64,000 bases of DNA from Eledone cirrhosa (lineage: Eukaryota > Mollusca > Cephalopoda > Octopoda > Eledonidae). Positions 58,540-64,000 of this stretch are shown here, in pieces. Made by a program: the position numbers and the translations under genes. The notes beneath the pieces were generated by a model that saw only the letters and a program-made list of their open reading frames with translations, had not been told where the DNA came from and ran no database searches. The DNA is taken from positions 101,569,089 through 101,633,088 of the forward strand of contig OZ024746.1 in NCBI GenBank assembly GCA_964016885.1, written 5' to 3'. Position 1 is the first letter of the stretch. Every line of letters begins with the position of its first letter.

Positions 58540-58680
58540 ACTGGTTAAGCCTTCATTATGTTTATTGGTTGGTGACACACATTTCGCTATTGATCAGCTC
58601 AAGGTTCGATCTGTATCAATCTGGCCCGACTCTGGAATCAAAAGGTCGTCGGACCTCTGCTGTAGTAAATGACACAGATA
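58540..58680 (-). repeat. Degenerate family C hammerhead repeat
   Basis: On the minus strand gattccagagtcgg matches the family C insert. The core reads CCGACGA (one change from CUGANGA, in an invariant position), GAAA lies at 58582-58585 and stem II UUGAU/AUCAA can still form. Probably dead. Confidence 0.5.
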
Positions 58681-58732
58681 TATATATATATATATGTGTG
58701 TATATATATGTATATATGTTTATATATATATG

Positions 58733-58765
<33 letters not shown>

Positions 58766-58800
58766 GTCTATAGATATGTACGAATGAACGTATGTACAAA
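58675..58800. repeat. (TA)n/TATG microsatellite
   Basis: Alternating TA with TG and CA interruptions, followed by (CA) and CATA patches to about 58830. A CA run also lies at 59040-59095. Confidence 0.9.
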
Positions 58801-59245
58801 CATACACACACACGTTCATACATACATACAACTTTGATAGGTTTCGGCCAGTATTGACCCGGGCCATGTCTAACTTAATACCACCACCTGGCAATATATA
58901 TATTATAAGCTTTATATATATATATCTACAAAATACTATGTTTCTCAAATGATATACATATATATTTTATTTTTAATTATATATACACATATATATTCCT
59001 TTATTTGAAGCTGAGACTGTCTAGAATTTTGAATTTCAAACACACACACACAAAAGACAGAGACACACAAACACATACATACACTGCACACCATAACAAT
59101 GCACATACATTTGTTCCTGGAGATGAGTATGTACAGCAATGGGGAAGAGAAAAGAAGATATGTCAGAACATCCCGACCGCCACACTGTAAATTAATTCAT
59201 ATAAGACAGAAATAAAGAACAAAATGATTATTTTAAAACACTTAC
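58801..59245. other. No gene seen; probable intron
   Basis: Microsatellite-rich AT sequence downstream, on the minus strand, of the last exon recognised. No further exon identified. Confidence 0.35.
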
Positions 59246-59456
59246 CAGGAAATATGAAGATCCCAGATTGCAATATTTTGTAATCCAAATCTTTTAATCC
59301 TTTTGGGGGGTTCAAATGCCGCCGACTATATGAAGAGATAGAATGTGTACTGGATGGAGTTGACAAACTCTCACCCTCGCCAAGTGCCATTTCATCCAAT
59401 AAAGACAGAGATCCTGAGGAATTAAAAAGATGAAGATGACCACAGTTGGTTCTACC
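59246..59456 (-). CDS. Internal exon of an unidentified host gene
   Basis: Probable coding exon of 211 bp on the minus strand. A good acceptor (gatgtcgcag) precedes 59456 and a near-perfect donor (CCTG|GTAAGT) follows 59246. The open frame starts at codon phase 0 and reads GRTNCGHLHLFNSSGSLSLL, then a Ser/Thr-rich, probably disordered stretch, ending GIFIFPG. No domain recognised. It should belong to the same gene as 61999-62641, but that exon ends in phase 1, so at least one exon in between must supply 2 bases modulo 3. The exon reading and strand are fairly secure; the protein is not identified. Confidence 0.6.
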
Positions 59457-60008
59457 CTGCGACATCACAGCAGTCTTTCAACACAAATATTTCAACAAAT
59501 TTTGTCACACATTACAAACTTTATCGATAACCCATTTAAAATATAATATGTAAGTTTGTTTTGCTTTTGTGCTGTTGGTTAGAGAATTGATTATTGTTTA
59601 TTTATATAGTTTTGTTACATATTTCTTTTATTTGTCTATCCAACTATCTGTCCGGCATTGCTAAGTGGAACAGCTTAGATTAGTCGAAAAAGCTGAGTTT
59701 GTCAATTATTTGTGAAAAAGAAATGGAGAGGAGCCAGAATTTACATGTACATGTATGTATGGCATTCTTAAGAGAAGGAAACTTAGGGTAAGCAAAGAAA
59801 TATCCTGGGTGATTGCTGTGTATGTGTGTAAGTTGTCTCCACTTACAGTCTAGTGGTAAGTGTAACACATCACTACACTCCCACTACCACAGGAATACAA
59901 GAATCATTTCAACATATATCACTGCTAAACTGACTGCCCCCTTACATAGGTTGGAGATAGTAAAACTGTGTAGCATACACATACACACACATATAAAAAG
60001 TTGATTAC
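59457..60008 (-). other. Probable intron; possible 20-nt microexon at 59946-59965
   Basis: Minus-strand sequence gctacacag precedes and GTAAGG follows the 20-nt segment ttttactatctccaacctat. Its length (2 modulo 3) would reconcile the phases of the flanking exons. This is speculative: microexons of this size are easily matched by chance. Otherwise no gene is seen here. Confidence 0.2.
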
Positions 60009-60062
60009 CAGCTGGGCTCGCTTCCTCTATCAGTGGATAGAGGTGAACTAGGTAGAAAGCAA
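60009..60062 (-). CDS. Candidate 54-bp exon of the same host gene
   Basis: Minus strand: acceptor tttcttttctactcag, then 54 nt, then donor GCTG|GTAATC. In the phase handed on by the 61999-62641 exon it is open and reads AFYLVHLYPLIEEASPA, a plausible hydrophobic-then-acidic peptide. Length is a multiple of three. Support is splice sites plus frame only. Confidence 0.4.
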
Positions 60063-60176
60063 CTGAGTAGAAAAGAAATTCCTCATATTGGATGCTTACT
60101 TACAATCCAACTAACTATAGCATATAGACAGTTAAAGCTTGGCTGGATATAGAAACAGAGAGAATAGTAGAAGGCT

Positions 60177-60236
60177 GTAATTAGTAATTACAGTCACACA
60201 ACTGATGTAATTAGTAATTACAGTCACACAACTGAT
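60177..60236. repeat. Two exact 30-bp tandem copies
   Basis: gtaattagtaattacagtca-cacaactgat twice in a row; the unit contains the palindrome gtaattagtaattac. Confidence 0.95.
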
Positions 60237-60689
60237 GTAATCGTTGATAAAGAGAAAGTTAAAAGTATACACAGTAATCAACTATTTAACTTTTTTTCTA
60301 GATTTTTTCTTAATTGCTTAATAAATTAGATGTGTATAAAAAGAAAAAATATAAATAGCAAGTTTTCATTGAAAATCATATTGTCAGCTAAGAATGAAAT
60401 TCTAAGAGAAAATATTTATTTCATTCAGAAAAATTATTTCAATGATTGTTTTTCTTATTGTTTTATGTTTCTTTCTAAAAAAAACAATAATGAATATTCA
60501 GTAATAATTCATTTACTTCAAAGAGCTTTTAAATGCCTTTCAAGAATGTCCAGTTGAATTTGAAGAGTAAGGTATTTGATCACAATTAAATTACATAAAA
60601 AACAGTTGTAGACAAAATTGATTTTAGTTTTTTAAATGAAAGAGTAGTAATACTAAACTGGTGGGAGATAAAGTAAAATATATCATAAT
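60237..60689. other. No exon seen
   Basis: AT-rich, probably intronic. A 75-codon plus-strand frame has no features of a gene. Confidence 0.4.
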
Positions 60690-60694
60690 ATAGC

Positions 60695-61850
60695 TGATTT
60701 GTTGCTAGTAAGGGCCATCTCTAGCTGACTTGTTGCTAGTAAGGGCCATCTCTAGCTGACTTGTTGGTAGTAAGGGACATCTCTAGCTGACTGGTTGCTA
60801 GTAAGGGCCATCTCTAGCTGACTTGTTGCTAGTAAGGGCCATCTCTAGCTGACTTGTTGCTAGTAAGGGCCATCTCTAGCTGACTTGTTGCTAGTAAGGG
60901 CCATCTCCAACTGACTTGTTGGTAGTAAGAGCCATCTCTAGCTGACTTGTTGCTAGTAAGGGCCGTCTCTAGCTGACTTGTTGGTAGTAAGGGCCATCTC
61001 TAGCTGACTTGTTGCTAGTAAGGGCCATCTCTAGCTGACTTGTTGCTAGTAAGGGCCATCTCCAACTGACTTGTTGCTAGTAAGGGCCATCTCTAGCTGA
61101 CTTGTTGCTAGTAAGGGCCTTCTCTAGCTGACTTGTTGCTAGTAAGGGCCATCTCCAACTGACTTGTTGCTAGTAAGGGCCATCTCCAACTGACTTGTTG
61201 CTAGTAAGGGCCATCTCTAGCTGACTTGTTGCTAGTAAGGGCCATCTCTAGCTGACTTGTTGCTAGTAAGGGCCATCTCCAACTGACTTGTTGCTAGTAA
61301 GGGCCTTCTCTAGCTGACTTGTTGCTAGTAAGGGCCATCTCCAACTGACTTGTTGCTAGTAAGGGCCATCCGCAACTGACTTGTTGCTAGTAAGGGCCAT
61401 CTCTAGCTGACTTGTTGCTAGTAAGGGCCATCTCCAACTGACTTGTTGCTAGTAAGGGCCATCTCCAACTGACTTGTTGCTAGTAAGGGCCATCTCTAGC
61501 TGACTTGTTGCTAGTAAGGGCCATCTCCAACTGACTTGTTGCTAGTAAGGGCCATCTCTAGCTGACTTGTTGCTAGTAAGGGCCATCTCTAGCTGACTTG
61601 TTGCTAGTAAGGGCCGTCTCTAGCTGACTTGTTGCTAGTAAGGGCCATCTCCAACTGACTTGTTGCTAGTAAGGGCCTTCTCTAGCTGACTTGTTGCTAG
61701 TAAGGGCCATCTCCAACTGACTTGTTGCTAGTAAGGGCCATCCGCAACTGACTTGTTGCTAGTAAGGGCCATCTCTAGCTGACTTGTTGCTAGTAAGGGC
61801 CATCTTCAGCTGATCTGTTGGTAGTAAGGGACATCTCCAGTTCAAAAAGC
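60695..61850. repeat. 31-bp minisatellite, about 37 copies
   Basis: Unit gctgacttgttgctagtaag-ggccatctcta. Two main types alternate: ctctagctg and ctccaactg at the junction, with rarer ccttctc, ccgtctc and ccgcaac variants. The run containing the ccttctc and ccgcaac variants near 61300-61390 recurs near 61670-61750, showing block duplication of about 370 bp. It lies in an intron of the minus-strand gene. Confidence 0.97.
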
Positions 61851-61998
61851 AGTTTTATGTATTTAAATTATGGCAACAACTTGTCTAAAGGATATTTAAT
61901 AATTTTCAGAATAAAACCAAAGAAAATAGCGTCATTGGAAAGAAAAAGAATAATTTATGTAAATTTATGAAGAGATTAAAATATAATTGAAAATATAC

Positions 61999-62641
61999 CA
62001 TCAAAGTTCATCAATTTATCAGTATCAGCAAGGTTAGCTTCATCTTCTTCAACTCCTCGATAGATCAATGGTTGTTCTGGATCACCTGGAAGAGTAGTTG
62101 GTGGATTGGACACAAGATCATCCCATCTTAAGCACCGAATACTGTCTTCAGCTGTCAGCAAACATCTCTGAAACAAGTTGCAAATCTCGCTACGATGTGA
62201 CATGCCGGAGAGTAGCCAACTTTTTGGCAATATAAAAATCTTTGGATTAAATATCCAAGGAAACAAATCCTTAAAATACTTTCTTGTCAAGAGAGACAGA
62301 AAGCTATGGAATAGCCAATCTCGAAAGAGTTTGGTTGACACAAACAGTAAAGTAAAGTTGTCATCTGCTCTGGGCATCAACTGCCCACAGAATGCTACAT
62401 CTTGACTAAGTTCTCCTGAGTGTTGAATGCTTGAACCAGATGACTGCAAAATTTGACGGCAGTAAATGTTGTAAATGTTGGAAAATATATGAAAATAGTC
62501 ATAGCTTGAATTACAAAAATACCAAATTGTCAGCTTGTATGGTAACTGTCCCAAGTACTTTCTGATTGGAAATTGTTTGAAGTTGTTTTCAGATATCAGT
62601 GGCCACGTATAAGTATTGATCGCACTCAAAGTTGGTGAAGT
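61999..62641 (-). CDS. Large internal exon of an unidentified host gene
   Basis: 643-bp coding exon on the minus strand. Acceptor ttttgtttcag ends at 62642; donor GATG|GTATAT follows 61999. Phase 0 at the start, phase 1 at the end, no internal stop. It encodes about 214 residues: aromatic-rich (NTYTWPLISENNF, LTIWYFCNSSYDYFHIF), then FCGQLMPRADDNFTLLFVST, FRDWLFHSFLSLLTRKYF, an RSEICNLFQRCLLTAEDSI segment and an acidic end (RGVEEDEANLADTDKLM). It reads as a folded helical domain of a larger conserved protein, without signal peptide or clear membrane segment. I do not recognise the family. Unlike the transposon relics it is undamaged, and it sits between two VNTR-bearing introns. Confidence 0.72.
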
Positions 62642-62777
62642 CTGAAACAAAATGAAAGTTTATATAGGAATGTGTAAGTTACTACTACAAAACTACATCT
62701 TTTAAATAGCATATATAATTCCATAAAAATGTTAGTGACAACTGTATTAATTACAAAAGTGTCTCTTAAAAAAAAAA

Positions 62778-63515
62778 AGGTAACTATAATAATACAGGTG
62801 TGTTAGTAACAGGTAACTATAATAGTACAGGTGTGTTAGTAACAGGTAACTATAATAGTACAGATGTGTTAGTAACAGGTAACTATAATAGTACAGGTGT
62901 GTTAGTAACAGGTAACTATAATAGTACAGGTGTGTTAGTAACAGGTAACTATAATAGTACAGGTGTGTTAGTAACAGGTAACTATAATAATACAGGTGTG
63001 TTAGTAACAGGTAACTATAATAATACAGGTGTGTTAGTAACAGGTAACTATAATAGTACAGGTGTGTTAGTAACAGGTAACTATAATAGTACAGGTGTGT
63101 TAGTAACAGGTAACTATAATAATACAGGTGTGTTAGTAACAGGTAACTATAATAATACAGGTGTGTTAGTAACAGGTAACTATAATAATACAGGTGTGTT
63201 AGTAACAGGTAACTATAATAGTACAGGTGTGTTAGTAACAGGTAACTATAATAGTACAGGTGTGTTAGTAACAGGTAACTATAATAATACAGGTGTGTTA
63301 GTAACAGGTAACTATAATAGTACAGGTGTGTTAGTAACAGGTAACTATAATAGTACAGGTGTGTTAGTAACAGGTAACTATAATAATACAGGTGTGTTAG
63401 TAACAGGTAACTATAATAATACAGGTGTGTTAGTAACAGGTAACTATAATAGTACAGGTGTGTTAGTAACAGGTAACTATAATAGTACAGGTGTGTTAGT
63501 AACAGGTAACTATAA
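62778..63515. repeat. 33-bp minisatellite, about 22 copies
   Basis: Unit ggtaactataatagtacagg-tgtgttagtaaca, with t-aat-aca replacing t-agt-aca in some units, otherwise almost invariant. Because 33 is a multiple of three, the plus strand is open for 262 codons (62800-63588), an 11-residue repeat NYNSTGVLVTG. This is explained by the period, and I do not call a gene. It lies upstream of the exon acceptor on the minus strand. Confidence 0.97.
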
Positions 63516-63594
63516 TAATAACAGTGATAAAACTTTAAGGAATTCAGTTTTAAAAGCCAAGAATATTGGCTGTCAAGGTGATTTCTAGATGATT

Positions 63595-63725
63595 ATCTTG
63601 CCGAGGTTAACTTTGTCTTTCATCCTTATGGGGTTGATAAAGTACCAGTAATGCACTGGGGTCGATTTAATCTATTTTCCTCTCCCCCAAAATTGCTGGC
63701 CTTGTGCCTATAGTAGAAATCATTA
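63595..63725 (+). mobile_element. SINE (family B) 3' portion, plus strand
   Basis: Contains atggggttgataaagtacc, gtaatgcactgggg and aattgctggccttgtgccta, the same elements as 12484-12560 reversed. It ends in a ttg-rich tail (attgttgttgttg). Confidence 0.72.
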
Positions 63726-63854
63726 TCATTGTTGTTGTTGTTTATTCTACAGGTAAGCTTTGATTGAACGTTGCCAGGATCAAAGAAGTTTAACACAAAG
63801 TGAACATAGTTTAACCCTTTAGCATTTATATTACTCTATATATACTATTATATT

Positions 63855-64000
63855 TTGGTGTAATTGTGCACAGTCAGCTTTTATTACCTCATCCCAAGTC
63901 TTCCTTGGCCTACCCACTCCACATCTACCATCAATTTTAAGCACTCTGCACCTTTTTATACAGTTGTCATCGTTCATATGCATCACATGTCCACACCACC
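63855..64000 (-). mobile_element. RTE LINE C-terminal fragment, runs off the right edge
   Basis: The reverse complement encodes the GRPRKTWDEVI-type segment (from the acctcatcccaagtcttcct stretch) of the LINE C-terminus, equivalent to 13340-13440. The remainder lies beyond the window. Confidence 0.75.

Noticed and set aside
62800..63588. 262-codon frame of an 11-residue repeat as a gene
   Set aside because: It follows from a 33-bp period without stops; the only non-repeat part is a short tail, and no splice or promoter support was seen.

Overview
This window is animal nuclear DNA and is almost certainly cephalopod, most likely Octopus. The case rests on the repeats: RTE-type LINEs with (GATGAT)n tails, tRNA-derived SINEs that share a central domain, very long minisatellites, many ATATAT-flanked small repeats, and genes split by introns. 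I see no prokaryotic or organellar signal. Species level is inference.

Layout. 1-1520 is a decayed hAT transposase. 1.65-4.4 kb holds microsatellites, a CAC-rich array, snapback repeats and LINE 3' ends. 5.2-11.8 kb is a nearly end-to-end but broken Helitron, with Rep and PIF1-type helicase remains and both termini recognisable. 12.5-16.0 kb holds SINEs, a 2.3-kb RTE LINE on the minus strand and a mariner 3' end. 17.4-26.9 kb is two adjacent minisatellites, of 42/44 bp and about 20-22 bp. 29.3-36.4 kb is a dense nest of LINE tails, modular SINEs, an LTR and long palindromes. 37.0-40.4 kb is an RTE endonuclease fragment interrupted by a 5' LTR, gag and pol of a Ty3-type element that stops inside RNase H. 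41.0-53.8 kb is a giant 8-bp satellite interrupted by a small LTR-bounded insert. 54-58.7 kb holds more LINE and mariner debris. 59.2-62.7 kb carries the only likely host gene, as minus-strand exons, with 31-bp and 33-bp VNTRs in its introns. Tandem arrays make up over a third of the window.

Most interesting signal. About ten short repeats can be folded by eye into complete type I hammerhead ribozymes: a stem I, a CUGANGA core, a variable stem II, GAAA, a very short and usually self-complementary stem III, then U-H at the cleavage site. Several families differ in stem sequence but keep the pairing. Five sit in or beside long inverted repeats, and in one palindrome (31652-32021) both arms carry a complete ribozyme. 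Hammerheads are known in Penelope-like elements and in retrozymes. No Penelope reverse transcriptase was recognised here, so these look like non-autonomous units or isolated pseudo-LTRs.

The long open frames in the satellites, up to 1445 codons, are explained by unit sequence and length and should not be read as genes without expression evidence. All recognisable transposon proteins here are broken. Coordinates of decayed elements are approximate to tens of bases. Nothing was checked against a database.
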